This document shows positions 41,565 through 51,213 of a stretch of DNA of 64,000 bases, one piece after another. Position numbers and translations under genes: made by a program. The number at the start of each line of letters is the position of its first letter. Position 1 is the first letter of the stretch. The notes below the pieces were generated by a model. It was given only the letters and a program-made list of their open reading frames with translations, did no database searches and was not told where the DNA came from. The stretch spans positions 1,753,501-1,817,500 of the forward strand of contig NZ_JAVIZX010000001.1 in the NCBI RefSeq assembly GCF_031453675.1. The letters are read 5' to 3'. The stretch comes from Paracidovorax wautersii. Lineage in GTDB: Bacteria; Pseudomonadota; Gammaproteobacteria; Burkholderiales; Burkholderiaceae_C.

Positions 41565-42035
41565 ATGAATCGTCTTGCCTCCATACTGCCGCCCGCTCAA
41601 GTGCTCGTGAGCGTCGACGCCACCAGCAAAAAGCGCGCTTTCGAAGAAGCTGGGCTGCTGTTCGAGAGCGAGCACGGACTCTCCCGCGCCCTGATCACGG
41701 ACAGCCTCTTTGCGCGCGAGCGCCTGGGCTCCACCGGGTTGGGCCACGGCGTGGCCATCCCCCATGGCCGCATCAAGGGGCTGAAGTCGCCCATGGCTGC
41801 GGTGTTTCAGCTGGCGCATCCGATCGGTTTCGATGCGCCCGATGAGCAACCCGTGGGCCTGCTGATTTTTCTGCTGGTGCCGGAAGCGGCCACGCAGAAA
41901 CACCTGGAGATCCTCTCCGAGATCGCCGAACTGCTCAGCGACAGCGCGCTGCGCGAGCGGATCAAGTCCAGCACCGATGCCGCCCAGCTGCACGGCCTGA
42001 TTGCCAACTGGCAGTCTGCGCAGACCGCCGCCTGA
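41565..42035 (+). CDS. ptsN: PTS IIA-like nitrogen-regulatory protein
   Basis: Phosphocarrier of the nitrogen PTS (PtsP-PtsO-PtsN), a regulator of potassium and nitrogen physiology rather than sugar uptake. The 156 aa product starts MNRLASILPPAQVLVSVDA, has LFARERLGSTGLGHGVAIPH with the phosphorylated His near residue 66, and ends in a helical domain (LEILSEIAELLSDSALRERI). The ATG at 41565 fits family length; an ATG further up would add hydrophobic non-family residues. It is followed after 45 bp by hprK. In E. coli its unphosphorylated form binds TrkA, and trkA is at 55438 here. Confidence 0.93.
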   Translation: MNRLASILPPAQVLVSVDATSKKRAFEEAGLLFESEHGLSRALITDSLFARERLGSTGLGHGVAIPHGRIKGLKSPMAAVFQLAHPIGFDAPDEQPVGLLIFLLVPEAATQKHLEILSEIAELLSDSALRERIKSSTDAAQLHGLIANWQSAQTAA

Positions 42036-42080
42036 CGCGCCCTCTTTTTCGCTGCCCGAACGCACTCCAGCGCCGACCCC

Positions 42081-43034
42081 GTGAAGCCCAACGTCATCAG
42101 CGCCGATGTCCTGTTCGAGGAGTTCCGCGGTCCGTTGAAGTGGGAATGGGTGGCCGGCCTCGGCGCCTCCGAGCGGCGCTTCGACGAAGTGGCCGTGCGC
42201 TCGGCCCGCTCGGGCGCAGACCTGGTGGGCTATCTCAACTACATCCATCCCTACCGCCTGCAGATTCTGGGCGAGCGGGAAATCGCCTACCTCTCCAACG
42301 CCACGCCCGAGGACTGCAAGCGCCGCATCGCCCGCATCGTGACGCTCGAGCCGCCGATGCTGGTGCTGGCCGACGGCCAGGTGCCGCCCGATGCGCTGCT
42401 GTCCATGTGCGAGCGCGCGCAGATCCCGATGTTCGCCACCCGCGAATCGTCGGCCTTCGTCATCGACGTATTGCGCGCCTACCTCTCCAAGCACTTCGCC
42501 GACCGCACGACGATGCATGGCGTGTTCATGGACATCCTGGGCCTGGGCGTGCTCATCACCGGTGAATCCGGCCTGGGCAAGAGCGAACTAGGGCTGGAGC
42601 TGATCTCCCGCGGCAACGGCCTGGTGGCGGATGATGCGGTGGACCTGTTCCGCATCAACCAGACCACCATCGAGGGCAAGTGCCCCGAGCTGCTGCAGAA
42701 CCTGCTGGAGGTGCGCGGCATCGGCCTGCTGGACATCCGCGCGATCTTTGGCGAGACGGCCGTGCGCCGCAAGATGCGGCTCAAGCTCATCGTGCACCTG
42801 GTACGCAAGGAAACGCTGGAGCGGGAATACGAGCGCCTGCCTTATGAGCCTCTGACGCAGGACGTGCTGGGGGTGCCGGTGCTCAAGGTGGTGATCCAGG
42901 TGGTGGCCGGCCGCAACATCGCCGTGCTCGTCGAGGCGGCCGTGCGCAACACCATCCTCAACCTGCGCGGGATCGACACCTACCAGGAATTCGTGGAGCG
43001 CCACCGGCGCGCCATGGAGCGCGACAGCTCCTGA
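42081..43034 (+). CDS. hprK: HPr kinase/phosphorylase
   Basis: Phosphorylates and dephosphorylates a serine of HPr-type proteins and so sets PTS-linked regulation. The 317 aa product starts at a GTG (42081). It has an N-terminal domain with [20 protein letters not shown] and a C-terminal kinase domain with the P-loop [16 protein letters not shown] near residues 160-168, [12 protein letters not shown], the HprK signature [17 protein letters not shown] and [18 protein letters not shown]. It lies 45 bp after ptsN. A hairpin terminator separates it from the convergent fur gene. Confidence 0.94.
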   Translation: MKPNVISADVLFEEFRGPLKWEWVAGLGASERRFDEVAVRSARSGADLVGYLNYIHPYRLQILGEREIAYLSNATPEDCKRRIARIVTLEPPMLVLADGQVPPDALLSMCERAQIPMFATRESSAFVIDVLRAYLSKHFADRTTMHGVFMDILGLGVLITGESGLGKSELGLELISRGNGLVADDAVDLFRINQTTIEGKCPELLQNLLEVRGIGLLDIRAIFGETAVRRKMRLKLIVHLVRKETLEREYERLPYEPLTQDVLGVPVLKVVIQVVAGRNIAVLVEAAVRNTILNLRGIDTYQEFVERHRRAMERDSS

Positions 43035-43041
43035 AAGAAAA

Positions 43042-43062
43042 GAGGCTCCACGTCGGAGCCTC
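43042..43062. terminator. Hairpin between convergent hprK and fur
   Basis: GAGGCTCC and GGAGCCTC form an 8 bp perfect stem with a 5-base loop between the two stops. An A-rich flank on the left (GAAAGAAAA) gives a T-run for fur transcripts. No good T-run follows on the hprK side. Confidence 0.65.
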
Positions 43063-43109
43063 GTATTCCTGTGGGATCGCCGTTCAGGCCGCCGCCCGCG
43101 GCGGCAAGA

Positions 43110-43532
43110 TCAGCGGGCCGTTTTGGCGCAGGCTGCGCACTGGCCGTACAGCGCCATGGAATGGTCTTGCACCACCCAGCCCTTGGACTTGGCCACGATC
43201 TGCTGGCGCTTTTCGATCTCGGGGTCGTAGAACTCCTCGACCTTGCCGCAGATCGTGCAGATGAAGTGGTCGTGGTGCTGGCCTTCGTTGAGCTCGTACA
43301 CCGCCTTGCCGCTCTCGAAGTTGCTGCGGATCAGGATGCCGGCCTGCTCGAACTGCGTGAGCACGCGGTACACGGTCGCCAGTCCGATGTCGGAGCGCTC
43401 TTCCAGCAGCACGCGGAAAACGTCTTCGGCCGTCATGTGACGCAGGGCACCCTTCTGGAAGATCTCCAGGATCTTGAGCCGGGGCAGGGTGGCCTTCAGT
43501 CCGGTGCTTTTGAGTTCGTCGATATTCGTCAT
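43110..43532 (-). CDS. fur: Ferric uptake regulator Fur
   Basis: Iron-responsive repressor. The 140 aa product has a winged-helix DNA-binding domain ([49 protein letters not shown]) and the metal-binding dimerization domain with [16 protein letters not shown] (His-rich cluster and Cys pair) and the second Cys pair QCAAC near the end. Start 43532 ([18 protein letters not shown]) matches the family; an ATG at 43556 would add eight residues. It is divergent from bamE, the usual arrangement. It is the likely ligand of the Fur-like palindrome at 15545. Confidence 0.96.
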   Translation of the reverse strand: MTNIDELKSTGLKATLPRLKILEIFQKGALRHMTAEDVFRVLLEERSDIGLATVYRVLTQFEQAGILIRSNFESGKAVYELNEGQHHDHFICTICGKVEEFYDPEIEKRQQIVAKSKGWVVQDHSMALYGQCAACAKTAR

Positions 43533-43586
43533 GACAAGGTCTTTCGTGTGCCGCAAGGCGCGTCAAGGCCCGGAGGAACCAGCCGC

Positions 43587-43592
43587 TACAAT
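43587..43592 (+). promoter_or_regulatory. Putative -10 box of bamE
   Basis: TACAAT lies 18 bp before the first bamE ATG (43610), within GCTACAATGGGTCG. It is an AT-rich spot in the fur/bamE divergent gap. The -35 box was not identified. Confidence 0.5.
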
Positions 43593-43609
43593 GGGTCGAT
43601 CATATCCTT

Positions 43610-44173
43610 ATGGCTATATCCATGTCTGCTCCCGTCTCTTGCGGCGCCCGTTGGGGCGCCATCGTGTTGATCGGTGCCAGCCTGTCCGCCTGCGGCAGCT
43701 TTGACAGCGCCAGCAACCGGGTGGCCAGCATGGTGACTCCGTACAAGGTGGACGTGGTCCAGGGCAACTTCGTGTCGCGGGAGCAGGTCGAGGCGCTGAA
43801 GCCCGGCATGGGCCGGCAGCAGGTTCGGGAAGTCCTGGGCACGCCGCTCACGACCAGTCTGTTCCATGCCGACCGCTGGGAGTACGTCTTCACGCTCAAG
43901 CGCCCCGACGTGGAGATCCAGACCCGCAAGCTGACCGTGTTCTTCAAGGGCGATCAGCTCGACCGCTACGAAGGCGACGAGATGCCCACCGAGTCCGAGT
44001 TCGTGGCGACCCTGGGATCCAAAGCCACCAAGAACAAGGTGCCGCAGCTGGAAGCCACCGAGGCGCAGCTCGCCAAGTTTCCCAAGCCCGCGCCGGTGAA
44101 GGATTCCGAAGCCGACGCCCCCACGGCACCGCTGCCCTCCAGCTACCCTCCGCTGGAATCCTCCGCCCGTTGA
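43610..44173 (+). CDS. bamE: Outer-membrane assembly lipoprotein BamE
   Basis: Small lipoprotein of the BAM complex, which inserts beta-barrel proteins into the outer membrane. The 187 aa precursor has a signal ending in the lipobox LSAC (near residue 28) and the BamE core [52 protein letters not shown] and [19 protein letters not shown] Pro/Ala-rich tail of about 60 residues extends past the core, longer than in E. coli. An in-frame ATG at 43622 is an alternative start. It precedes dapB by 64 bp. Confidence 0.93.
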   Translation: MAISMSAPVSCGARWGAIVLIGASLSACGSFDSASNRVASMVTPYKVDVVQGNFVSREQVEALKPGMGRQQVREVLGTPLTTSLFHADRWEYVFTLKRPDVEIQTRKLTVFFKGDQLDRYEGDEMPTESEFVATLGSKATKNKVPQLEATEAQLAKFPKPAPVKDSEADAPTAPLPSSYPPLESSAR

Positions 44174-44237
44174 TGCCCGCTGCCGGGCCGCCTGCGCCCG
44201 GTACGGCCCGCCCCACCTTGTCTGCCTTCCTGAATCC

Positions 44238-45065
44238 ATGACCGCTGCTGCTTCTTCCGCACCCTGCCGCGTGGCCGTCGCCGGCGCCTCCGGCCGCATG
44301 GGCCACATGCTGATCGAGGCGTTGCGCGCCACGGACGACTGCGTGCTGGCCGGCGCGCTGGACCAGCCTTCCAGCCCGGGCATCGGCCTCGATGCCTCCG
44401 CGTTCCTGGGGCACGCCAGCGGCGTGACCATCACCTCCGACCTGCGCGAGGGGCTGAAGAACGCCGAGGTGCTGATCGACTTCACCCGTCCCGAAGGCAC
44501 CCTGGCCCATCTGGCCGTCTGCGCGGAACTGGGCGTGAAAGTCGTCATCGGCACCACCGGCTTCTCCGATGCGCAGAAGGCCGAGATCGCCCGATACGCC
44601 GAGAAGACTGCGGTGGTCTTCGCGCCCAACATGAGCGTGGGGGTGAACGTCACCTTCAAGCTGCTGCAAATGGCCGCCAAGGCTTTGTCCACCGGCTACG
44701 ACATCGAGATCCTGGAGGCGCACCACCGGCACAAGGTGGATGCGCCGTCCGGCACGGCGCTCAAGATGGGCGAGGTGATTGCCGAGGCCCTGGGCCGCGA
44801 TCTGAAGGAATGCGCCGTGTACGCCCGCGAAGGCGTCACCGGCGAGCGCGATCCTTCTTCCATCGGCTTTGCCGCCATCCGTGGCGGCGACATCGTGGGC
44901 GACCACACGGTGCTGTTTGCGGGGACCGGCGAGCGCATCGAGATCTCGCACAAGGCGTCCAGCCGTGCGGGCTACGCGCAGGGCAGCCTGCGCGCGGTGC
45001 GCTTCCTGGCGGCGCAACGCACGGGCCTGTTCGACATGTTCGACGTGCTCGGCCTCAACGACTGA
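44238..45065 (+). CDS. dapB: 4-hydroxy-tetrahydrodipicolinate reductase
   Basis: NAD(P)H-dependent step of lysine and diaminopimelate synthesis. The 275 aa product has the nucleotide-binding start [80 protein letters not shown] and the catalytic [20 protein letters not shown]. The C-terminal [20 protein letters not shown] is also typical. It follows bamE and is 17 bp before exbB, a gene order common in betaproteobacteria. Confidence 0.96.
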   Translation: MTAAASSAPCRVAVAGASGRMGHMLIEALRATDDCVLAGALDQPSSPGIGLDASAFLGHASGVTITSDLREGLKNAEVLIDFTRPEGTLAHLAVCAELGVKVVIGTTGFSDAQKAEIARYAEKTAVVFAPNMSVGVNVTFKLLQMAAKALSTGYDIEILEAHHRHKVDAPSGTALKMGEVIAEALGRDLKECAVYAREGVTGERDPSSIGFAAIRGGDIVGDHTVLFAGTGERIEISHKASSRAGYAQGSLRAVRFLAAQRTGLFDMFDVLGLND

Positions 45066-45082
45066 CGGTACGTCAGCAGTCC

Positions 45083-45766
45083 ATGGACAGCCTCCACTGG
45101 TTGCGGCAAGGCGATGCCGTCACGCAGGGCACGGCCCTGGTGCTGCTGGGGATGTCGGTGGCCAGCTGGGTCGTGGTGTTCTGGAAACTGCGCTTCCTGC
45201 GCCAGGCCACCGTGGACTTGGCCCGCTGCACGGCGGCCTTTTGGCAGGCACCCTCGCTGCAGGAGGCACAGGACCGCCTAGCCGCCTTTGACCGCCAGGG
45301 CGTGGTGACGCCGCTAGTGGCCGCGGTGCGCCCCGTGGTGGATGCCGCCGGCGGCGGCACCCTCGCCACGCGGGGCGGACTGTCGCAGCAACTCACCCGG
45401 GCCTTGCGCGATGCGCTGCATCGCTCCGTCGGCAGATTGCATTTCGGCCAGGTGTTGCTGGCCACGGTGGGGTCCACGGCGCCTTTCGTCGGGCTGCTGG
45501 GCACCGTATGGGGCATTTACCATGCCCTCACCGCCATGGCCGGCGCCGGTCAGATCTCCATCGACCGCGTGGCCGGTCCGGTGGGCGAGGCCCTGATCAT
45601 GACCGCCGCGGGGCTGGCCGTGGCCTTGCCGGCCGTGCTGGCCTACAACGTGTTCGGCCGCTTCATCGGCCGGGTCGAGGCGGAGCTGGAAGGCTTCGCC
45701 CGGGATGTGCGCGACATGCTGCTCGACGATGCCGGCGTGGCGCCGGCCGCGCGTGCCGCCGACTGA
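45083..45766 (+). CDS. exbB: ExbB/TolQ-type proton channel subunit
   Basis: Inner-membrane subunit of the ExbB-ExbD motor that energises TonB-dependent receptors. The 227 aa product has three hydrophobic segments (about 16-36, 125-150 and 170-195) and the MotA/TolQ/ExbB signature TVGSTAPFVGLLGTVWGIYH, followed by VAGPVGEALIMTAAGLAVAL and a cytoplasmic C-terminal helix. It pairs with exbD 30 bp downstream. It could drive the iron receptor at 13060. tonB itself is not in the window. A TolQ role is less likely because tolA, tolB and pal are absent. Confidence 0.9.
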   Translation: MDSLHWLRQGDAVTQGTALVLLGMSVASWVVVFWKLRFLRQATVDLARCTAAFWQAPSLQEAQDRLAAFDRQGVVTPLVAAVRPVVDAAGGGTLATRGGLSQQLTRALRDALHRSVGRLHFGQVLLATVGSTAPFVGLLGTVWGIYHALTAMAGAGQISIDRVAGPVGEALIMTAAGLAVALPAVLAYNVFGRFIGRVEAELEGFARDVRDMLLDDAGVAPAARAAD

Positions 45767-45796
45767 CGGCGCATCTTTTTCGCAGGCAGCCGTCCC

Positions 45797-46228
45797 ATGG
45801 CATTCGGCCGACTCGAACGTACCTCCGGGCCTCGGCCCTTCAGCGACATCAACGTGACGCCGTTGGTCGATGTAATGCTGGTGCTGGTGGTCATCTTCAT
45901 CCTCACGGCGCCCCTGCTGTCCAGTGCGATCCGGCTGGACCTGCCGCAGGCTGCGGGCACCGCGCCGGGTGCTCCGGTGCAGCCCGTCCGGCTGGCGCTG
46001 GACCGCGCGGGCCAAGCCTACCTCGACGACGAACCGCTGCCGGACGACGCGCTCGCCCGACGGCTGGCGCAGGCGGCGCAGCAGCGCCCCGATGCCGAGG
46101 TGCAGTTGCGCGCGGACGCGGCCGTGCCTTATGGCCGCGTGGTCGAAGTGATGGGCGCGGCGCAGGCTGCAGGGCTGCGCCGCATCGGCTTCGTGGCCGA
46201 GCCGTCGGATCGCGCGAACGCTCGTTGA
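45797..46228 (+). CDS. exbD: ExbD/TolR-type proton channel subunit
   Basis: Periplasm-facing partner of ExbB. The 143 aa product has one N-terminal membrane helix (about 22-42) in FSDINVTPLVDVMLVLVVIF, with the essential proton-carrying Asp in PLVDVMLVL. A periplasmic domain follows, with [20 protein letters not shown] and VPYGRVVEVMGAAQAAGLRR and IGFVAE at the end. The gene follows exbB directly and ends at a hairpin before the convergent channel gene. Confidence 0.92.
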   Translation: MAFGRLERTSGPRPFSDINVTPLVDVMLVLVVIFILTAPLLSSAIRLDLPQAAGTAPGAPVQPVRLALDRAGQAYLDDEPLPDDALARRLAQAAQQRPDAEVQLRADAAVPYGRVVEVMGAAQAAGLRRIGFVAEPSDRANAR

Positions 46229-46253
46229 GGCCCGCAGCCCGTCCGCGGGCCTT
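46229..46253. terminator. Hairpin between exbD and mechanosensitive channel gene
   Basis: GGCCCGC and GCGGGCC form a 7 bp GC-only stem with a 9-base loop immediately after the exbD stop. A CTTG follows rather than a clear T-run, so it is weaker evidence than the other terminators. Confidence 0.55.
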
Positions 46254-46283
46254 GCACAACCCCGGCGTCGTCGCCGCCGCCGC

Positions 46284-47564
46284 TCAGGACGCCAGGCTTT
46301 CCGGAACAGCAAGACCCGCGCGCAGCCCCAGCAGGCCTTCGCGGATATCGTTGCCGGACGGGCTCTGGTATGCCCGCAGACCAAACTCCGGCAGGATCGC
46401 CAGCAGGTGGTCGAAGATGTCGCCCTGGATGGCCTCGTACTCCACCCACGCCGTCGTCGCGGTGAAGCAGTACAGCTCCACCGGGGCGCCCTCGGGCGTG
46501 GGCTCCAGGGTGCGCACCATCAGCGCCATCTCCTGGTGGATGCCGGGGTGGGCGCGCAGGTAGGCATCCACATAGGCGCGGAAGGTGCCGATGTTGGTCA
46601 GGCGCCGCTGGTTGGCCGGCTCGGCCGCCTGTGGGCCCAGTCGCATCTCCAAAGCGGCATGTGTCTGCGTGATGTCCCGGCGCTTGCCTTCCAGGTACGG
46701 CTGCAGCAGCGCGATGCGGGACAGGCGGTCCACCTCCGCGGCTTCCAGGAAATGGACGGAGGCCGTATCCAGCCGCAGCGTGCGCTTGATGCGCCGCCCG
46801 CCCGAGCCGAACATGCCGCGCCAGTTGCGGTAGCTCTCGGACATCAGGCGCCAGGTCGGCACGGTGGTGATGGTCTTGTCCCAGTTCTGCACCTTCACCG
46901 TGTGCAGCGCGATGTCGATCACGAAGCCGTCCGCGCCCACCTGCGGCATCTCGATCCAGTCGCCCACGCGCAGCATGTCGTTGGTGGACAGCAGCAGGCC
47001 GGCGGTGAAGGACAGCAGCGTGTCCTTGAACACCAGCATGAGCACCGCGGACATGGCGCCCAGGCCGGACAGCAGGATCAGCGGAGACCGATCCACCAGC
47101 GCGGCCACGATCACGATGGCGCCCACCAGGCCGAGCAGCAGCTTGCCCAGCTGCACGTAGCTCTTGATGGAGCGCCCGGTCGGCTGCTGCGCCGCCTCCT
47201 CGCGCTGCTGCTGCTCCAGCGCGGCGTCGAGCAACGCGTGGAGCGTGCGCACCGCATGCAGCACGGTCAGGGCCACCGCGACGTTGCGGATCACCTCGGC
47301 GGCGGCGCCCGGCAGGTGCGGTACGGCGGCGATCCCGATCTGGACGGCGAGCGACGGCACGATCTGCGCGGCCCGGCGCAGCACCTTGGGGTGCAGCAGC
47401 ACACGGGCCCAGCGTGTCGGGGCGCTGCCTTGTTGGGGGCCGCGCAGGCGGCACAGCAGGCTTTGCGCGATGGCGCGCGCCAGGAGCGCCACCAGCGCCA
47501 GCACGGCGAGCCCGCAGGCGGTCTGGACCCACGGGTCCCAATCGGAAGGCAACGGCAGAACCAC
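46284..47564 (-). CDS. Mechanosensitive ion channel (MscS family, YbdG-like)
   Basis: A 426 aa membrane protein, probably a tension-gated channel that releases solutes on osmotic down-shock. It starts at a GTG (47564) with an AAAGGA ribosome-binding site. N-terminal helices (about 12-35, 70-90, 95-115) lead to helices at about 145-165 and 170-200, with DRSPLILLSGLGAMSAVLML and the pore-lining-type sequence VFKDTLLSFTAGLLLS. The MscS beta domain follows, with NDMLRVGDWIEMPQVGADGF and VQNWDKTITTVPTWRLMSES, as in YbdG. The long C-terminal domain has IGTFRAYVDAYLRAHPGIHQ and also fits YbdG. It stands alone, oriented against its neighbours. Confidence 0.9.
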   Translation of the reverse strand: MVLPLPSDWDPWVQTACGLAVLALVALLARAIAQSLLCRLRGPQQGSAPTRWARVLLHPKVLRRAAQIVPSLAVQIGIAAVPHLPGAAAEVIRNVAVALTVLHAVRTLHALLDAALEQQQREEAAQQPTGRSIKSYVQLGKLLLGLVGAIVIVAALVDRSPLILLSGLGAMSAVLMLVFKDTLLSFTAGLLLSTNDMLRVGDWIEMPQVGADGFVIDIALHTVKVQNWDKTITTVPTWRLMSESYRNWRGMFGSGGRRIKRTLRLDTASVHFLEAAEVDRLSRIALLQPYLEGKRRDITQTHAALEMRLGPQAAEPANQRRLTNIGTFRAYVDAYLRAHPGIHQEMALMVRTLEPTPEGAPVELYCFTATTAWVEYEAIQGDIFDHLLAILPEFGLRAYQSPSGNDIREGLLGLRAGLAVPESLAS

Positions 47565-47794
47565 GGAAAGGCATCCTTTCAGTCAAGAGAAAAGGGTAGG
47601 AGGGAGGCGGGCAACCGCACAGTGGATTCACGCCGCGGGCAGGCCGGGGCGGGGGGAGCCCCACGGCGCGCGATGGCGCCGGTCATGGGAGCGGCCCGCT
47701 GCCCAGAGGTTCCCTGGCGGCGCACCGAGGGCGCCGCCTGCCCTGCGGACGCGCTGACGGCGCAGGGCGTAGCCGCGGCGGCATGCATCCCGCC

Positions 47795-47800
47795 TAAAAT
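47795..47800 (+). promoter_or_regulatory. Putative -10 box of leuS
   Basis: TAAAAT within CGCCTAAAATCGCCG, 55 bp before the leuS ATG, in an otherwise very GC-rich divergent gap of 290 bp. No T-box or leader peptide was recognised. Confidence 0.5.
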
Positions 47801-47854
47801 CGCCGCTGACCCGTAGACACCCATCGGGGCCGCATCCGCGCGGCCCGTCCATCC

Positions 47855-50566
47855 ATGCAAGACAAATACATCCACTCCGAAGTCGAGCGCGCCGCCCACA
47901 GCCATTGGGCGGCTGCCGATGCCTACCGTGTGAACGAGGACGCGCGCGACGCGCGGGGTGAGCCCAAGAAGAAGTTCTACGCCTGCTCCATGCTGCCCTA
48001 CCCCAGCGGCAAGCTGCACATGGGACACGTGCGCAACTACACGATCAACGACATGCTCACGCGCTACCTGCGCATGAACGGCCACAACGTGCTGATGCCC
48101 ATGGGCTGGGACGCCTTCGGCCTGCCGGCCGAGAACGCCGCGCTGAAGAACGGCGTGCCGCCTGCGAAGTGGACGTACGAGAACATCGCGTACATGAAGA
48201 AGCAGATGCAGGCCATGGGCCTGGCCATCGACTGGAGCCGTGAGGTCGCCACCTGCGACCCCGAGTACTACCAATGGAACCAGTGGCTGTTCCTCAAGAT
48301 GCTGGAGAAGGGCATCGCCTACCGCAAGACCCAGGTCGTGAACTGGGATCCGGTGGACCAGACCGTGCTGGCCAACGAGCAGGTCATCGACGGCAAGGGC
48401 TGGCGCACGGGCGCCGTGGTCGAGAAGCGCGAGATCCCCGGCTACTACCTCAAGATCACCGACTACGCCGAAGAGCTGCTCGACTTCGTGACCGGCGACA
48501 AGCTGCCCGGCTGGCCGGAGCGCGTCAAGCTGATGCAGGAGAACTGGATCGGCAAGAGCGAAGGCGTGCGCTTTGCCTTCACCCACGACATCCAGGGCGA
48601 TGACGGCAAGCTGATCGGCGACGGCAGGATGTACGTGTTCACCACGCGCGCCGACACCATCATGGGCGTGACCTTCTGCGCCGTGGCGCCCGAGCACCCG
48701 CTGGCTGCGCACGCTGCGCGCAGCAACCCCGAGCTGGCTGCCTTCATCGAGGAATGCAAGACCGGCGGCACCACCGAGGCCGAGCTGGCCACGCAGGAAA
48801 AGAAGGGCATGCGCACGGGCCTGACCGTGACCCATCCGCTCACCGAAGAACCGGTGGAGGTGTGGGTGGGCAACTACGTGCTGATGGGCTATGGCGACGG
48901 CGCCGTGATGGGTGTGCCGGCGCACGACGAGCGTGACTTCGCCTTCGCGCTCAAGTACGGCCTGGAGATCAAGCAGGTGGTGCTGGTCGACGGCGAGACC
49001 TTCGACTACCACCGCTGGCAGGACTGGTACGGCGACAAGGTCCAGGGCGTCACCATCAACTCCGACAATTTCAGCGGCCTGTCATACAAGGAAGCCGTGG
49101 CCGCCGTGGCCCATGCGCTGCACGAGAAGGGCCTGGGCGAACTCAAGACCACCTGGCGCCTGCGCGACTGGGGCGTCAGCCGCCAGCGCTACTGGGGCAC
49201 GCCGATCCCCATCATCCATTGCGACGAGCACGGCGCCGTGCCGGTCCCCGAGAAGGATCTGCCCGTGGTGCTGCCGCAGGACTGCATCCCCGACGGCTCG
49301 GGCAACCCGCTGCACAAGCACGAGGGCTTCCATGCCGGCGTGACCTGCCCGGTCTGCGGCAAGGCCGCGCGCCGCGAAACCGACACCATGGACACCTTCG
49401 TGGATTCGTCGTGGTACTTCATGCGCTACTGCGACCCGAAGAACAGCGAGGCCATGGTGGCCGAAGGCGCCAAGTACTGGATGCCGATGGACCAGTACAT
49501 CGGCGGCATCGAGCACGCCATCCTGCACCTGCTGTACGCGCGCTTCTGGACCAAGGTCATGCGCGACCTGGGGCTGGTGGCCGTGGACGAGCCTTTCACC
49601 AAGCTGCTCACCCAGGGCATGGTGCTCAACCACATCTACAGCCGCCGCACCGCCAAGGGCGGCAAGGATTACTTCTGGCCGCACGATGTGGAGCATGTGC
49701 TCGATGAAGGCGGCAAGATCATCGGCGCCAAGCTCAAGAACGAGGCCACGAGCGGCGACGGCCTGCTGCCCGTGGGCACGCCCATCGACTACGAGGGCGT
49801 GGGCACCATGTCCAAGTCCAAGAACAACGGCGTCGATCCGCAGGACCTGATCGAGAAGTACGGCGCCGACACGGCCCGCCTGTACACCATGTTCACCGCC
49901 CCGCCCGAGGCCACGCTGGAATGGAACGACGCGGCGGTGGAAGGCAGCTACCGCTTTCTGCGCCGCGTGTGGAACTTCGGCGTCAAGCTGTCCGCTATGG
50001 ATATGGGAGCGGCTACCGCAAGCGTGGCAAGCGCCGGCAGCCTGAAGGACGTGGAGTTCAGCAAGGAGGCCAAGGCCCTGCGGCTGGAGATCCACACCGT
50101 GCTCAAGCAGGTGGACTACGACTACCAGCGCATGCAGTACAACACCGTGGTGTCCGGCGCGATGAAGATGATCAACGCGCTGGAAGACTTCAAGGCGACG
50201 GACAGCGCGGGCGCGCAGGTCGCACTGATCGAAGGCTTCGGCATCCTGCTGCGGGCGCTGTACCCGGCCACGCCGCACATCGCGCACAGCCTGTGGAACG
50301 GGCTGGGCTATGCCGGCGCGCTCGGTGATCTGCTGGACGCTCCCTGGCCCCAGGTGGATGCCGCGGCGTTGGTGCAGGACGAGCTGCAGCTGATGCTGCA
50401 GGTCAACGGCAAGCTGCGCGGCGCCATCCTGGTGCCCGCCTCGGCCGACAAGGCCGAGATCGAGCGCATCGCGCTGGCCAGCCCCGACTTCCAGGCCTTC
50501 GCCAACGGCGCGGCGCCCAAGAAGGTCATCGTGGTGCCGGGCCGGCTGGTGAACGTCGTCGTCTGA
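47855..50566 (+). CDS. leuS: Leucyl-tRNA synthetase
   Basis: Charges tRNA-Leu with leucine. The 903 aa product has the class I signatures [20 protein letters not shown] (HIGH-like) near residue 45 and [11 protein letters not shown] (KMSKS) near 650, plus the editing domain with [20 protein letters not shown] and the zinc-binding-like [20 protein letters not shown]. It is longer than E. coli LeuS (860 aa). Part of this is a stretch near residue 715-730 ([17 protein letters not shown]) whose DNA resembles the dispersed repeat. A TAAAAT box precedes it. lptE and holA follow on the same strand. Confidence 0.96.
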   Translation: MQDKYIHSEVERAAHSHWAAADAYRVNEDARDARGEPKKKFYACSMLPYPSGKLHMGHVRNYTINDMLTRYLRMNGHNVLMPMGWDAFGLPAENAALKNGVPPAKWTYENIAYMKKQMQAMGLAIDWSREVATCDPEYYQWNQWLFLKMLEKGIAYRKTQVVNWDPVDQTVLANEQVIDGKGWRTGAVVEKREIPGYYLKITDYAEELLDFVTGDKLPGWPERVKLMQENWIGKSEGVRFAFTHDIQGDDGKLIGDGRMYVFTTRADTIMGVTFCAVAPEHPLAAHAARSNPELAAFIEECKTGGTTEAELATQEKKGMRTGLTVTHPLTEEPVEVWVGNYVLMGYGDGAVMGVPAHDERDFAFALKYGLEIKQVVLVDGETFDYHRWQDWYGDKVQGVTINSDNFSGLSYKEAVAAVAHALHEKGLGELKTTWRLRDWGVSRQRYWGTPIPIIHCDEHGAVPVPEKDLPVVLPQDCIPDGSGNPLHKHEGFHAGVTCPVCGKAARRETDTMDTFVDSSWYFMRYCDPKNSEAMVAEGAKYWMPMDQYIGGIEHAILHLLYARFWTKVMRDLGLVAVDEPFTKLLTQGMVLNHIYSRRTAKGGKDYFWPHDVEHVLDEGGKIIGAKLKNEATSGDGLLPVGTPIDYEGVGTMSKSKNNGVDPQDLIEKYGADTARLYTMFTAPPEATLEWNDAAVEGSYRFLRRVWNFGVKLSAMDMGAATASVASAGSLKDVEFSKEAKALRLEIHTVLKQVDYDYQRMQYNTVVSGAMKMINALEDFKATDSAGAQVALIEGFGILLRALYPATPHIAHSLWNGLGYAGALGDLLDAPWPQVDAAALVQDELQLMLQVNGKLRGAILVPASADKAEIERIALASPDFQAFANGAAPKKVIVVPGRLVNVVV
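49993..50036 (+). repeat. Possible diverged dispersed repeat inside leuS
   Basis: GCTATGGATATGGGAGCGGC, then TACCGCAAGCGTGGCAAGCG, keeps the spacing of AGC-GCTT-CAAGCGC motifs seen in the cnoX copy (39328) and encodes a similar Ala/Ser-rich peptide. The match is weak, so this may be chance. Confidence 0.35.
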
Positions 50567-50616
50567 CCGTGGCCCGTCTACCAAACCCGTCCGGCCACCG
50601 CCACCAGGAACCGTCC

Positions 50617-51120
50617 ATGCACAAACGCACCCTTCTGATCGCGCTGGCCGCCACGCCGTTGGCCGCCTGCGGCTTCCGCCTGCGTGGCGCGCCGGAATTC
50701 GGTTTCGCCACGCTGTACGTGCCCGGCACGTCGGCCTTCGTGCGCGAACTGCGCCGACAACTGCAAGCCTCCGGCGGCAAGCTGACGGTTCTGACCGAGC
50801 CCGCGCAGCAAGCGCAGGCCGAGGCCACCGTCGATATCCTCTCCGAGCGGCAGGAGCGCGTGGTGGTAGGCCAGAACGCATCCGGTCAGGTACGCGAGCT
50901 GCAACTGCGCCTGCGCGTGCGCTTCCGCCTGCGCGGTCCGCAGGGGGACGAATGGATTCCCGACACAGAACTCCTCCAGCAACGCGACATCACCTACAAC
51001 GAAACCATCGCGCTGTCCAAAGAGGGTGAAGAGGCCATGCTCTTCCGGGACATGCAGAGCGACCTGGTGATGCAGCTCATGCGGCGACTCGCCGCTATCA
51101 AGCCGCCGGCACGGCCTTGA
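50617..51120 (+). CDS. lptE: LPS-assembly lipoprotein LptE
   Basis: Outer-membrane lipoprotein that plugs LptD and helps insert lipopolysaccharide. The 167 aa precursor starts MHKRTLLIALAATPLAACGF with a lipobox LAAC and then the family start GFRLRGAPEFGFATLYVPG. It has ERQERVVVGQNASGQVRELQ, LRVRFRLRGPQGDEWIPDTE and ITYNETIALSKEGEEAMLFR. The ATG at 50617 fits the lipoprotein signal; an upstream ATG at 50569 would put hydrophilic residues before it. It lies 50 bp after leuS and before holA, a common order. Confidence 0.93.
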   Translation: MHKRTLLIALAATPLAACGFRLRGAPEFGFATLYVPGTSAFVRELRRQLQASGGKLTVLTEPAQQAQAEATVDILSERQERVVVGQNASGQVRELQLRLRVRFRLRGPQGDEWIPDTELLQQRDITYNETIALSKEGEEAMLFRDMQSDLVMQLMRRLAAIKPPARP

Positions 51121-51150
51121 GAGGGGCGTCCGCGCTGGAGACGGTGCATT

Positions 51151-51204
51151 CCTGTTTTGATAGCTGCAGACGCTTGATGCATAAGCGCTGATGGCTTTTT
51201 TGCC
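51151..51204 (+). repeat. Dispersed repeat between lptE and holA (clear copy)
   Basis: TTTTGATAGCTGCAGACGCT, TGATGCATAAGCGCTGATGG, CTTTTTTGCC: the clearest intergenic copy. It contains the inverted repeat CGCTT-GATGCAT-AAGCG and ends just before the holA ATG (51214), so it also forms the holA leader. Confidence 0.85.
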
Positions 51205-51213
51205 TCACCACCC

